Counted from the stretch's first letter, positions 7,373-16,764 are shown. The stretch is 64,000 nucleotides of DNA from Vulcanimicrobiota bacterium (GCA_003168375.1 PMSI01000001.1:248001-312000), one strand, 5' to 3'. Notes: generated from the letters alone by a model not told the origin. A program made the numbers and translations.

Positions 7373-8425
7373 TCAGGGTTTCAGCGTGCCGCCCGGTGCG
7401 CCTGCGGGCAACGAGAAACCCGACCGCGCGAGCGGCACGCTCTCGGGGTGCGTGACGCCCGCGTGCATGTCGTCCCAGGCGCGTTCGAGCGACTGGGTGA
7501 GGGTGCGCAGCGCGTGCGTTCCGGTGCGTTCCTCGTAGAAGCTGACCGGAAGGCCGAGTCCGGCGAGATAGCCGGCGGTCTGCTCGCCGTACTTGGTCGG
7601 AATGCTCGCGTCGTGCGCGCCGGTGACGACGTAGAGCCGCATGTCGTGCCACGCGATCGAGACCGGCCGCACGCCGCTATTGAGGATCGCGCCGGAGATG
7701 CACAGCACGCCCGCCCAGCGGTACCCGCCGCGCGGACCGATCTTGAAGACGCTGAAGCCGCCCATCGAGTAGCCCGCCAGATACGTCCGGCCGCGGTCGG
7801 CGCCGAACGCGTCCTGCGCCGCGCCGAGCAGATCGTACACATCGGTCGCGGCCGGTTCCGCATAGTCGTAGATGCCGCGCCCGTACGGCGCGATCACGAT
7901 CGTTCCGGTGCGGTCGGCCAGCCGCCGGAGATACGGCTGCCCGAGCAGCTCCGCTTCGGTCTGCGGGTTGCCGTGCAGCACGACGGCGAGCGGCGCGCGC
8001 TGCGGCTTCGCGTTCGGCGGCACGTAGACGGCGACGAGCTGCCATGTTTTGTCGACACGCGAGGGCACGAGCACTTCGTGCAGTCCGGGCACGGCGCGCA
8101 GCGGCGCCGGCGTCCCCGAGGCGAGCTGGTCGACCGCCTCCATGTCGAGCTTCGTGATCGACGCGACGGTCTCGGCCCAATCGGCCGGCGCGTAGTGCTC
8201 CGGCGCCGGCGTCTGCTGCAGTTCCAGGTCGTCGAACAGACGCCGGTGGAAGTCGGCCGCGACGTCGACACCGAGCTCGGCCTCTACCTTCGCGCGCGCC
8301 GCTTCGTAGCGCTGCACGGCTTCGATGATCGACCGCGACGGGACGAAGCCATCCCCGGCCGCGGGCGCCGCGAGCAGGCAATGCCACGAGAATGCCGCGA
8401 GCGCGGCCGCCGTCCAGCGCATCAT
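7373..8425 (-). CDS. Secreted alpha/beta hydrolase (esterase)
   Basis: 350 aa with an N-terminal signal peptide (about residues 1-24). The fold is an alpha/beta hydrolase. LAVVLHGNPQTEAELL supplies the oxyanion-hole strand, GYSMGGFSV is the nucleophile elbow with catalytic Ser, and a late VTGAHDASIP segment and a C-terminal His (GTHAL) fit the Asp/His positions. The N-terminal 110 residues form an extra domain. The substrate is not predictable. A downstream small secreted protein follows directly, possibly in one operon. Confidence 0.88.
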   Translation of the reverse strand: MMRWTAAALAAFSWHCLLAAPAAGDGFVPSRSIIEAVQRYEAARAKVEAELGVDVAADFHRRLFDDLELQQTPAPEHYAPADWAETVASITKLDMEAVDQLASGTPAPLRAVPGLHEVLVPSRVDKTWQLVAVYVPPNAKPQRAPLAVVLHGNPQTEAELLGQPYLRRLADRTGTIVIAPYGRGIYDYAEPAATDVYDLLGAAQDAFGADRGRTYLAGYSMGGFSVFKIGPRGGYRWAGVLCISGAILNSGVRPVSIAWHDMRLYVVTGAHDASIPTKYGEQTAGYLAGLGLPVSFYEERTGTHALRTLTQSLERAWDDMHAGVTHPESVPLARSGFSLPAGAPGGTLKP

Positions 8426-8518
8426 CGCGACTCCACTCTACGCCTCCCCGGCCGCTCGCGCCAGGGCCGATCGCGTTGCCGCGGCGGTACCGCGGCACAA
8501 TCGGCGAACGTCCCGCTT

Positions 8519-8995
8519 GTGCATCCCGAGGCCCAACGTCTGATCGCCGCGTACCGGCTGCAGCCGCATCCCGAAGGCGGCTGGTATCGCGAGACGTACC
8601 GCAGCGCCGAACGCGTGACGACCTCGCGCGGAACCGTGCGCAGCGCGACGACGTCGATCTACTTTCTGCTCACCGACGCCGGGTTCTCGGCGTTCCACCG
8701 GCTCTCGTCCGACGAAACGTGGCACTTCTACGGCGGCGACCCGGTCACGGTCGAACTCATCGCCGCCAGCGGCGTCCACGAATCGCGCCTGCTCGGCGGC
8801 GACGATACGCTCCAGACCACGATCGTCGCCGGCGCGTATTTCGCCGCGCACGTCGACGCAGCGGACGGCTATGCATTCGTCGGCTGCGACGTCGCGCCGG
8901 GGTTCGAGTTCGCCGACTTCCACCTGACGACGCGCTCGATGCTGACCGCGGCGTATCCGCACCTCGGGCCGCTGATCGCGCGCTACACGCGCTAG
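8519..8995 (+). CDS. Cupin family protein (DUF985)
   Basis: 158 aa from a GTG that lies just before the domain. The DUF985 (cupin_5) signature is evident: LQPHPEGGWYRETYRS near the start, then TSIYFLLTDAGFSAFHRLSS, DETWHFYGGD and LTTRSMLTAAYP. The family forms a small beta-barrel cupin of uncertain enzymatic role. Long open sequence upstream in this frame is antisense to the esterase and not coding. The gene converges with the carboxylase gene; only seven bases separate the two stops. Confidence 0.88.
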   Translation: MHPEAQRLIAAYRLQPHPEGGWYRETYRSAERVTTSRGTVRSATTSIYFLLTDAGFSAFHRLSSDETWHFYGGDPVTVELIAASGVHESRLLGGDDTLQTTIVAGAYFAAHVDAADGYAFVGCDVAPGFEFADFHLTTRSMLTAAYPHLGPLIARYTR

Positions 8996-9002
8996 CGCAA
9001 AC

Positions 9003-10850
9003 TCACCACGTGTCGATCGACGGGCGTTTCTTGCCCGCGCGCGGCGGGGGCGCGGGGACGGCGCGCAATCCGCGCACGATCCAGTCGCGCGTATCGCGCG
9101 GATCGATCACGGCGTCGAGCTCGACCATCGAGGCGACGTTGAGCGCCTTGCCCTGGGCGTACGCCTTGGCGAGCAGCGTGTCGAACAGCTGCTGCCGTTC
9201 GTCCGGATCGGCGACCGCTCCGAGCTCCTTGCGGAAACCCAGGCGCACCGCGCCTTCCAGACCCATCGGTCCGAACTCGCCGGTCGGCCATGCGACGCTG
9301 AAGAACGGCTCGTGCAGGCTCCCCGCGCCCATCGCTTGCGCGCCGAGGCCATAGCCCTTGCGCAGCGCGACGAAAAAGAACGGCACGGTCATGCTCGCCG
9401 CGGTCACGAACATCCGGCTGACGCGCCGTACCTGGCCGGTGCGTTCGGCATCGGGTCCGACCATGAACCCCGGCGTGTCGCACAGCGAGACCATCGGCAG
9501 ATCGAACGCGTCGCATAGCTGCATGAAGCGCGACGCTTTGTCGGCACCGGGTGCGTCGATCGCCCCGCCGAGGTGCAGCGCGTTGTTGGCGATGAGCCCG
9601 AGCGGGCGTCCTTCGATGCGGATCAGCGCCGTGATCATCCCAGGCGCGTAGGCGGCTCTCAGCTCGAGCACCGAGCCGGTATCCGCCAGCAGCGACACGG
9701 CGCCGCGCACGTCGTAGACGCGCATGCGGTTTTCGGGGACCACGCCGCGCAGCTCGCGCTGATCCGCGCACGCCCACTCAGCGAGGGGACCCTGAAAGTA
9801 CGACAGGTAGCTTCGGGCCGTTACGGTCGCCTCGGCTTCGTCCTCGACGACGACGTCGACGACGCCGTTCGGCGCTTGATCGGAGATCGGTCCGATCTGC
9901 TCGGGAAGAAACGTGCCGAGGCCGCCGCCCTCGATCATCGCCGGCCCGCCCATCCCGATGTTGGCGCCGCGGGTCGCGATGATGACGTCGGAACAGCCCA
10001 GAAACGCGGCGTTCCCGGCGAAGCAGTAGCCGGCGACGACGCCGACCACCGGAACCAGACCGCTCAAGCGCGCGTAGCTCGCGAACGACGGAACGGCGAG
10101 GCCCGAACCCATGTCGACGTCGGTGTCGCCCGGCCGCCCGCCGCCGCCTTCGGCGAACATCACCAGCGGCACCCGCCACTTCTCGGCGAGGTTGAGCATC
10201 CGGTCGGTCTTGAGGTGGTTGAAGTAGCCTTGCGTCCCGGCCAGCACGGTGTAGTCGTACGCCAGCGCGACGCAGCGCGAGCGTTCGTCGCCGAAGACGT
10301 CACCGTTGACGTGACCGATCCCCGTGATCAGCCCGTCGGCGGGACTGATCTTCGCGAGCTCGTCCATCCCGCGCCGGCGCCGCTGCGCGGCGAGCGCGAA
10401 CTCGCCGTACTCGAGAAAGTCGCCGCCGTCGAAGAGCTGCGCCAGGTTCTCGCGCGCCGTGCGCAGACCGCGCTCGCGCCGCTTCGCGACCGCGTCCGGT
10501 CGCGCTGCATCGTGCAGCGCGCCGCGTCGCGCGAAGAGCTCCGCCAAGTCGGCGCGCGTATCGTCCGAACCGGCGTGCTCGCCGCCGGCCGCCGGATCGT
10601 CGTCGACGTCGGCCGGCTCGATGAAGAGTACCGCGTCGCCGGCTGCGACGACCGCGCCGGGCTCCACGGCGATCCGGCGCACCACGCCGGACACCTCAGC
10701 AGCGATCACGTGCTCCATCTTCATCGACTCCAGCACGGCGACGCCCGCGCCGGCACGTATCTTCTCACCGACTCCAGCGTCGACGCTCACCACGCGCCCG
10801 GCAATCGGCGCGACCACCGCAACGGTGCCGACGGGAGGCCTCACGCTCAT
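9003..10850 (-). CDS. Acyl-CoA carboxylase: biotin carrier fused to carboxyltransferase
   Basis: 615 aa. Residues 1-80 form a biotinyl-lipoyl domain with the biotin site ESMKMEH (Lys44). A linker of about 30 residues leads to a complete acyl-CoA carboxyltransferase (both crotonase-like halves), with SPADGLITGIGHVNG, GGGGRPGDTDVDMGS and the second-half GAMGAGSLHEPFFSV region. Products of this family carboxylate acetyl-, propionyl- or longer acyl-CoA, with a separate biotin carboxylase. None is adjacent. Carriers are usually fused to the biotin carboxylase or encoded alone, so the N-terminal carrier is unusual. Start ATG/GTG ambiguity is nil: the domain begins within ten residues of this ATG. 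Confidence 0.92.
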   Translation of the reverse strand: MSVRPPVGTVAVVAPIAGRVVSVDAGVGEKIRAGAGVAVLESMKMEHVIAAEVSGVVRRIAVEPGAVVAAGDAVLFIEPADVDDDPAAGGEHAGSDDTRADLAELFARRGALHDAARPDAVAKRRERGLRTARENLAQLFDGGDFLEYGEFALAAQRRRRGMDELAKISPADGLITGIGHVNGDVFGDERSRCVALAYDYTVLAGTQGYFNHLKTDRMLNLAEKWRVPLVMFAEGGGGRPGDTDVDMGSGLAVPSFASYARLSGLVPVVGVVAGYCFAGNAAFLGCSDVIIATRGANIGMGGPAMIEGGGLGTFLPEQIGPISDQAPNGVVDVVVEDEAEATVTARSYLSYFQGPLAEWACADQRELRGVVPENRMRVYDVRGAVSLLADTGSVLELRAAYAPGMITALIRIEGRPLGLIANNALHLGGAIDAPGADKASRFMQLCDAFDLPMVSLCDTPGFMVGPDAERTGQVRRVSRMFVTAASMTVPFFFVALRKGYGLGAQAMGAGSLHEPFFSVAWPTGEFGPMGLEGAVRLGFRKELGAVADPDERQQLFDTLLAKAYAQGKALNVASMVELDAVIDPRDTRDWIVRGLRAVPAPPPRAGKKRPSIDTW

Positions 10851-10897
10851 ATCGCGTCAGCTAGGTTGGAGTGCTCCGCTCCGTGAATCCTCCCGGG

Positions 10898-11371
10898 ATG
10901 CTCGTACGGCCGATCGCACCGTCGGATGAAGCCGCGTACCTCGCGATCCTCGAAACGACGAGCGCGGAGGACCGCTATTGCCGGTTTTTCCACGCCGTCG
11001 ACCATTTCGATCCGAACGAGGTACGGCACTTCGTCGAGGAGCGCTCCGACATGATCGGCATGATCGCGTTCGAAGGCGCGGCGCCGCTCGGGGCCGCGCA
11101 CGCCGCGCTCTTGGACGAGCGGACCGCGGAGCTCGCGATCGTCGTTGCGCGCGGCGAGCGCCATCACGGCGTCGGCGCCGCGATGCTCGAGGCGCTGATC
11201 GTCGAGTTGAAACGACGGCGCTATCAGCGCCTGATCGCGTGCGCGCTGCGCGAGAACACGCCGTTCGGAACGCTCGCGAAGCACGCGGGTTTCACCATCG
11301 AAAAGGCCGACGGCGGCACGGTCCGCTGGGTGCTCTCGCTGAGCTCTCACGAACCGGCGCCGTCGCCGTGA
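10898..11371 (+). CDS. GNAT-family acetyltransferase
   Basis: 157 aa from the ATG (an upstream in-frame GTG adds nine residues). The protein begins directly with the GNAT fold (MLVRPIAPSDEAAYLAILE). It contains the acetyl-CoA loop in degenerate form (VARGERHHGVGAAMLEAL). The C-terminal part resembles the GNAT domain attached to acyl-CoA synthetase-like protein acetyltransferases (AENTPFGTLAKHAGF-like end). It overlaps the next gene by four bases (GTGA). It may acetylate a protein of the downstream lipid pathway, which is inference. Confidence 0.85.
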   Translation: MLVRPIAPSDEAAYLAILETTSAEDRYCRFFHAVDHFDPNEVRHFVEERSDMIGMIAFEGAAPLGAAHAALLDERTAELAIVVARGERHHGVGAAMLEALIVELKRRRYQRLIACALRENTPFGTLAKHAGFTIEKADGGTVRWVLSLSSHEPAPSP

Positions 11372-12288
11372 CGGCGACGCACGGCGCCGCGGCGTTCGCG
11401 CCGGCGAACGGCATCCGGCTCTGCTACGACACGTTCGGCGATCCGGCGCATCCGCCGATGGTGCTCATCATGGGGCTCGGCATGCAGATGCTCTGCTGGG
11501 ACGACGATTTCTGCGAGTTGCTCGCGGCGCGCGGCTTCCGGGTGATCCGTTTCGACAACCGCGACATGGGGAAGTCGACCACGTTCCTGAACGCGCGCAC
11601 GCCGAGCATCGCCGAACTCATCCTCTCGCAAGCGACGCGGCTGCGGTTTCGCGTTCCGTACACGCTGCGCGACATGGCGGCCGACACCGCCGGACTGATG
11701 GACGCGCTCGGAATCGCGAGCGCGCACCTGGTCGGCGCGTCGATGGGCGGGATGATCGCGCAGGAGTTCGCGATCGGATATCCCGGCCGCGTGCGGAGCC
11801 TGACCTCGCTGATGTCGTCGACCGGCGACCCGAAGCTGCCACAAGCGCAGCCGAAAGCGATGGCGGCCCTTGCCAAGAAGACGCCGCTCGACCGGGCCGG
11901 CTTCATTCACCGCTACGTCGAGATGTGGTCCGTGATCGCAGGCGACGGATTTCCCTTCGACCCCGAGCGCATGGCGCGGCAAGGCGCCGCGAGCTACGAC
12001 CGCGGGATCAACCCGCCTGGCGTCGCCCGGCAGTTGCTGGCGATCATCGCCTCCGGAAACCGCAAGAAAGCCCTGCGCGAGCTGCGGGTGCCGACGCTCG
12101 TCATCCACGGCACCCGCGATCCGCTCATCCCCTTCGCGGCGGGGCCCGACACCGCGGGCGCGATCCCGGGCGCCGCCCTGCTCGCGATCGACGGCATGGG
12201 ACACTGGATGCCGCGCGAAGTGTGGCCACGGATCGTCGACGCGATCGCCCGGCACGCCTCCGCGTCCGAACCTCGACGAGACCCGTGA
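11368..12288 (+). CDS. Alpha/beta hydrolase
   Basis: 306 aa from a GTG overlapping the preceding stop. Classical hydrolase landmarks are present: MGLGMQMLCWDDDFCELLAA (oxyanion strand), DNRDMGKS, the nucleophile elbow VGASMGGMIAQEF, late Asp in IHGTRDPLIP and His in DGMGHWMPREVW. It resembles RdmC/epoxide-hydrolase-like esterases. Within the PHA cluster it could be a thioesterase, depolymerase-like enzyme or unrelated esterase. Only the fold is secure. Confidence 0.9.
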   Translation: MTATHGAAAFAPANGIRLCYDTFGDPAHPPMVLIMGLGMQMLCWDDDFCELLAARGFRVIRFDNRDMGKSTTFLNARTPSIAELILSQATRLRFRVPYTLRDMAADTAGLMDALGIASAHLVGASMGGMIAQEFAIGYPGRVRSLTSLMSSTGDPKLPQAQPKAMAALAKKTPLDRAGFIHRYVEMWSVIAGDGFPFDPERMARQGAASYDRGINPPGVARQLLAIIASGNRKKALRELRVPTLVIHGTRDPLIPFAAGPDTAGAIPGAALLAIDGMGHWMPREVWPRIVDAIARHASASEPRRDP

Positions 12289-12302
12289 ACGGAGCAGTAC
12301 CG

Positions 12303-13997
12303 ATGTCCGAGACCCCCTGGATCGCATCGTATCCCGCGCCGGCGCGCTGGGACGCACCACTAGACCTGGGCCCGGTCCAGGCGCTCCTGGACGACGCCGC
12401 CGAGCGCTTCGGCGACCGGCCCGCAGTCGAGTTCATGGGGAAACGCGCGACGTACGGGCAGCTGCACGCCCTCGCGAACCGGGCCGCCAAAGGCTTCCAG
12501 CAGCTCGGCGTCGGCCCGGGAGTCCACGTCGGTCTGTACCTGCCCAACACGCCGCACTACCTAGTCGCCTTCTTCGGCGTGCTCAAGGCCGGCGGAACCG
12601 TCGTGAACTACTCGCCGCTCGACGCGGCGCAGGTCCTCGCGCACAAGGTCGTCGACAGCGAGACCTCGGTGCTGGTCACGCTCGACGTTCCGACGCTGCT
12701 GCCGCAGATGGAAGCGCTGCTCGGCACGGGCCGGTTCACGACGCTGGTCGTCGGCGGGCTCGCCGATCTGGCGGCCTTCCCCGCGTACGCCGATGTCGGC
12801 ACCGGCGGTGCGGTGTCGCAGGAAGGGCGCGTGCCGTTCCAGGCGCTGCTCGCGAACGACGGCGCGTACCAGCCGCATCCGATCGGCGATCCAAGCGCGA
12901 CGATCGCGGTGCTGCAGTACACCGGTGGAACGACGGGTCTTCCCAAAGGCGCGATGCTCACGCACGCCAACCTCACCGCCGCGACCAGCCAGTTCATGGA
13001 GACGACGAAGGTCGAGCCGCCGGTGCTCGTCCCCGGCGAGGAGCGGACGCTGTTGGTGCTGCCGCTCTTCCACATCTACTCGCTCACCGCGTGCATGCTG
13101 CTGTGCGTCCGGCTCGGCGCGGAGATGATCTTGCACACGCGCTTCGACCTCGAGGCCGTGGTGAACGACCTCGCGGCGAAGCACGTCACGATCTTCTTGG
13201 GCGTGCCCACGATGTTCACGGCGCTGCTCGCGTATCCAGGTCTCGCCGAGCTCGATCTGACCTCGATGAAGTACGCCGGTTCGGGCGGCGCGCCGCTCCC
13301 GCTCGAGGTGCAGCACCGCTTTCGCGCGGTGACCGGCTGCGAGCTCAACGAAGGCTGGGGGATGACGGAGACGTCGCCGTCGGGGACGTTCTACCCGATG
13401 CACGGGAAGCGTAAGGCCGGCTCGTGCGGGATCCCCGTCCCGCAAGCGATGCTGAAGTTTGCGAGCGTCACCGATCCGGCCACGTACGTGCCGCTCGGCG
13501 AACGCGGCGAGATCTGCATCAAAGGCCCCAACGTGATGAAGGGCTACTGGCACAACCCGCAGGCGACCGCGGACGTGATGACGGCCGACGGTTTCTTGCG
13601 GACCGGCGACGTCGCGTACATGGACGCCGACGGGTACGTCTTCATCGTCGACCGCATCAAGGACATGCTCCTGTGCGGAGGCTACAACGTCTACCCGCGC
13701 AATATCGAAGAGGCGATCTACACGCATCCCGGCGTCGCCGAGGTCTCCGTGATCGGCATCCCCGACGAGTACCGCGGACAGTCGCCGAAAGCGTTCATCG
13801 CGCTGCGGAGCGGCGCCGCGCCGTTCACCATCGACGAGCTCAAAGAGTTCCTCAAAGACAAGCTCGGCAAGCACGAGATGGTGCAGGTGATCGAGTTCCG
13901 CGAGTCGCTGCCGAAGACCGCGGTCGGCAAGATCCTCAAAACGGCGCTCTACGAAGAAGAGGCGCAGCGGCGAGCCGCCGCGACCGCGGGGGTCTAA
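12303..13997 (+). CDS. Long-chain fatty acid-CoA ligase
   Basis: 564 aa ANL-superfamily ligase. The phosphate-binding loop reads YTGGTTGLPKGAML, the adenine/acyl region GWGMTETSPSGTFYP, and the C-terminal hinge and lysine region DRIKDMLLCGGYNVYP with terminal PKTAVGKILK. It activates fatty acids with ATP and CoA. It lies directly upstream of PhaE-like and PhaC genes (one base from the next start), so it likely supplies acyl-CoA to polymer, wax-ester or beta-oxidation pathways. Length and start are normal for the family. Confidence 0.95.
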   Translation: MSETPWIASYPAPARWDAPLDLGPVQALLDDAAERFGDRPAVEFMGKRATYGQLHALANRAAKGFQQLGVGPGVHVGLYLPNTPHYLVAFFGVLKAGGTVVNYSPLDAAQVLAHKVVDSETSVLVTLDVPTLLPQMEALLGTGRFTTLVVGGLADLAAFPAYADVGTGGAVSQEGRVPFQALLANDGAYQPHPIGDPSATIAVLQYTGGTTGLPKGAMLTHANLTAATSQFMETTKVEPPVLVPGEERTLLVLPLFHIYSLTACMLLCVRLGAEMILHTRFDLEAVVNDLAAKHVTIFLGVPTMFTALLAYPGLAELDLTSMKYAGSGGAPLPLEVQHRFRAVTGCELNEGWGMTETSPSGTFYPMHGKRKAGSCGIPVPQAMLKFASVTDPATYVPLGERGEICIKGPNVMKGYWHNPQATADVMTADGFLRTGDVAYMDADGYVFIVDRIKDMLLCGGYNVYPRNIEEAIYTHPGVAEVSVIGIPDEYRGQSPKAFIALRSGAAPFTIDELKEFLKDKLGKHEMVQVIEFRESLPKTAVGKILKTALYEEEAQRRAAATAGV

Positions 13998-13998
13998 G

Positions 13999-14388
13999 AT
14001 GGCGGACAAGGACAAGGACCCACTCGCCTCGTGGCGCGATCTCCTCTCGCAGTGGGAGCAGAACGTCAACGCGATCGCGAACCGGACGATGGGCTCCGAC
14101 GAGTACAGCAGTTCGATGAACGGCGCGATGGGCGCGACGCTCAAGATGCAGGAGACGATGCGCCAGTTCATGGCGGCGTATCTCGCCACAGCGAACCTGC
14201 CGAGCCGCACCGAAGTCCTCGGCATCGCCGAACGCATCGGCGGCGTCGAGGCGCGGCTCGACCGGATCGCCGTCCTGCTCGAACGGATCGCGGCGAAGGA
14301 GCCCGGTCAGGCGACCGCACCGCCTGCGGTGTCACGGCCACGTCCGCCGCGCACCAAGAGCCCGCCGAGCACCGAGCCTTCGACGTGA
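13999..14388 (+). CDS. Short PhaE-like subunit of class III PHA synthase
   Basis: 129 aa. The N-terminal half (DPLASWRDLLSQWEQNVNAI and later TLKMQETMRQFMAAYLATAN) resembles the conserved part of PhaE. It is followed by a helical segment and a Pro-rich tail. Classical PhaE is over twice as long, so this is a minimal or divergent version. The stop overlaps the GTG of phaC (GTGA), matching the obligate PhaE-PhaC pairing of class III synthases. A phasin-like role is the alternative. Confidence 0.7.
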   Translation: MADKDKDPLASWRDLLSQWEQNVNAIANRTMGSDEYSSSMNGAMGATLKMQETMRQFMAAYLATANLPSRTEVLGIAERIGGVEARLDRIAVLLERIAAKEPGQATAPPAVSRPRPPRTKSPPSTEPST

Positions 14389-15443
14389 GCGCGACCGCCG
14401 ACCGCATCCAAAATGAGGTCGAGCGCGCGATCCAGCGCAGCATCAAAGGTCTTGAGTACTTCTCCTCGCCCGCGCCGGTGGTCGGTCACACGCCCAAGGA
14501 CGTCGTCTTCGAGCGCGGGACGCTGCACCTGTACCATTACCGGCCGGTCGCCGACGAGATCTACCGCATTCCGATCCTGATCGTGATGGCGACCAGCAAC
14601 CGCGGCTACATCCTCGACCTGGCACCGGGGCAGAGCTTCGTCGAGTACATGATCGGCCGAGGCTACGACGTGTACCTCATCGACTGGAGCCCGCCGACCG
14701 CAGCCGACAGCGAGCTGCGCTTCGAGGACTACACGCTGCGCTTCATCCCCGAGTGCGTGCAGCGCGTGCGCGATGATAGCGGCGAGAGCGACGTCACCGT
14801 CATCGGTTACTGCATGGGCGGCGTGCTCTCGGTGATGTGGGCCGCGCTGCACCCGGACGACCAGCCCGCGAACCTCGTTTGCTTCACGACGCCGATCGAC
14901 TTCAGCCGGATGGAGCTTTTCGCGAAGTGGTCGGACCGCCGGTATTTCGACGTCGACAAACTCGTCGACTCGACCGGCAACGTCCCCTCCGAGCTGATCT
15001 TCACCGGGTTCGAGATGCTGCGCCCGGCGACGCGCATCGCCGGCCAGATTACGCTCTGGGAGAACATGTGGGACGAGTCGTTCGTCCGCTCGTTCCGCGC
15101 GTTCGAGCGCTGGTCGACCGACACGCTGCCGCTCGCCGGCGAGTACTTCCGCGAGACGATCAAAGAACTGATCTGGGAGAACCGGTTGCACAAGAACGAA
15201 CTGGTGATCGGCGGCCGCCGCGCCGACCTGCGGTCGATCACCGCACCGCTGCTGCACGCGATGGCGGAGCACGACCATATCGTCCCGTACGCGGCAGCGA
15301 AGCCGCTGATCGACCACGTCGGATCGGCTGACAAAGAAGAGATCGTCTTGAAAGGCGGGCACGTCAGCCTGGTCGCCGGACCGAACGCGGTGAAGCGGCT
15401 GTGGCCACGGCTCGATGCGTGGCTCGGAGTGCGTTCGGTATGA
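14385..15443 (+). CDS. phaC: Class III poly(3-hydroxyalkanoate) synthase subunit PhaC
   Basis: 352 aa, the length typical of class III/IV PhaC. The PHA-synthase lipase-like box is IGYCMGGVLS, with the catalytic Cys in place of Ser. The conserved DVYLIDWSPP and the C-terminal HVSLVAGP (catalytic His) are present, and AEHDHIVPY supplies the Asp region. It polymerises hydroxyacyl-CoA at the granule surface with the upstream PhaE-like subunit. The GTG start overlaps the upstream stop and gives a PhaC-like N-terminus. Confidence 0.93.
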   Translation: MSATADRIQNEVERAIQRSIKGLEYFSSPAPVVGHTPKDVVFERGTLHLYHYRPVADEIYRIPILIVMATSNRGYILDLAPGQSFVEYMIGRGYDVYLIDWSPPTAADSELRFEDYTLRFIPECVQRVRDDSGESDVTVIGYCMGGVLSVMWAALHPDDQPANLVCFTTPIDFSRMELFAKWSDRRYFDVDKLVDSTGNVPSELIFTGFEMLRPATRIAGQITLWENMWDESFVRSFRAFERWSTDTLPLAGEYFRETIKELIWENRLHKNELVIGGRRADLRSITAPLLHAMAEHDHIVPYAAAKPLIDHVGSADKEEIVLKGGHVSLVAGPNAVKRLWPRLDAWLGVRSV

Positions 15444-15994
15444 CCGGGATCGAGGTGCGTTACATGCGCGCCGGCGACGAGCCGGCCGTGCTCGCGTTCG
15501 CGCGCGAGCTGCCGCCGCACGACCTGCTCTTCCTGCCGCGCGACATCACGCAGCCAAAGGTGCTGGACGCCTGGATGCACGAGATCGAGCGCGGCAGGCT
15601 GACGAGCTTGCTGGCGTTCCGCGGCGCGGAGGTCGTCGGCTGCGCGACGCTCGTGCGCGATCCGCTCTCGTGGTCTCCGCACGTCGGCGAGCTACGCGTC
15701 GTCGTCGCGCGCACGGTGCGCGGTCAAGGCTTGGGCCGCATGCTCAGCGAGGACGTGGGCCGCCTGGCGGTCGAGACGGGGATCGAGAAGCTGGTCGCGC
15801 ACATGACCCCCGACCAGACCGGCGCGGTCACCGTGTTTGAGACGATGGGATACCGCGCCGAAGCGCTGCTGCGCGACCACGTCAAAGACGGCGCGGGCGT
15901 CACTCACGACCTGGTGATCTTGAGCCTCGACGTCGCGCGGTTCCGTGCGCGCGCTGCGGCATACGGCCTCGGCACGCTCGAGGCGAGCTCATGA
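15440..15994 (+). CDS. GNAT-family acetyltransferase
   Basis: 184 aa, ATGA overlap with phaC. The N-terminus (IEVRYMRAGDEPAVLAFARE) and the acetyl-CoA motif (VVVARTVRGQGLGRMLSEDV) define a GNAT fold; the FETMGYRAEALLRDHVKD end is typical. Substrate unknown. Its position between phaC and an SDR gene, with overlapping codons on both sides, indicates a single transcript. Confidence 0.87.
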   Translation: MTGIEVRYMRAGDEPAVLAFARELPPHDLLFLPRDITQPKVLDAWMHEIERGRLTSLLAFRGAEVVGCATLVRDPLSWSPHVGELRVVVARTVRGQGLGRMLSEDVGRLAVETGIEKLVAHMTPDQTGAVTVFETMGYRAEALLRDHVKDGAGVTHDLVILSLDVARFRARAAAYGLGTLEASS

Positions 15995-16764
15995 CGGCGG
16001 CCGACGTGACGCCGCGTTTCGCGCTCGACGGGCGCACTGCGCTCGTCACGGGCGCGTCGAGCGGCTTGGGCCAGCATTTCGCGCGCGTGCTGCATGCTGC
16101 GGGCGCGAGCGTCGTGCTGGCGGCACGGCGGGTCGACCGGATCGAAGCGGAAGCCGCGCGGCTCGGCGAGCGCGCGCGCGCGATCGCGATGGACGTCACC
16201 GATGAAGCGTCGATCGCCGGCGCGTTCGAGCGCCTCGCGGCGACGGAGATCCTCTGCGACATCGTCGTCAACAACGCGGGCATCAGCGGGTCGAACATGC
16301 TGCTGCAGATGGAGACCACGGAGTGGGACGGCGTGATCGACGTGAACCTACGCGGTCCGTTCCTGGTCGCGCGCGAGGCCGCGCGGCGGCTCGTCGCGGC
16401 GAAGCGGCCCGGCAGCATCATCAACATCGCGTCGATCCTCGGCCTTCGCGTCTCGCCCGCGCTCGCGCCGTACATGGCGAGCAAAGCGGGGCTGATCCAT
16501 CTGACGCGCAGCATGGCGTTCGAATTCGCGCGCTACGGCATCCGCGTCAACGCGCTCTGCCCGGGGTATTTCGAAACCGAGATCAACAGTGATTTCCTCA
16601 AGACGGACTACGCGCAGGCGTCGCTAAAGCGCGTGCCGCAGCGCCGCATCGGCGATCTGCGCGACCTCACCGGACCGCTGCTGCTGCTGGCCTCGGACGC
16701 AGGCGCGTTCATGACCGGCGAGGCGCTGGTCGTCGACGGCGGCCAATCGATCAACTCGATGTGA
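15991..16764 (+). CDS. Short-chain dehydrogenase/reductase
   Basis: 257 aa classical SDR. The cofactor site is TGASSGLGQHF. NNAGISG, the catalytic Ser region (IINIASILGL), YMASKAG (Tyr and Lys) and PGYFETEI are all present. Arg residues following the first strand (LAARRVDRI) favour NADP(H). In a PHA operon an acetoacetyl-CoA reductase (PhaB-like) role is attractive, since PhaC needs 3-hydroxyacyl-CoA. SDR specificity cannot be read from motifs alone. Confidence 0.92.
   Translation: MTAADVTPRFALDGRTALVTGASSGLGQHFARVLHAAGASVVLAARRVDRIEAEAARLGERARAIAMDVTDEASIAGAFERLAATEILCDIVVNNAGISGSNMLLQMETTEWDGVIDVNLRGPFLVAREAARRLVAAKRPGSIINIASILGLRVSPALAPYMASKAGLIHLTRSMAFEFARYGIRVNALCPGYFETEINSDFLKTDYAQASLKRVPQRRIGDLRDLTGPLLLLASDAGAFMTGEALVVDGGQSINSM

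Noticed and set aside
12561-14237. Long minus-strand frame opposite the acyl-CoA ligase
   Set aside because: No domain, Arg/Glu/His-rich shadow composition, and a complete well-conserved gene on the other strand.
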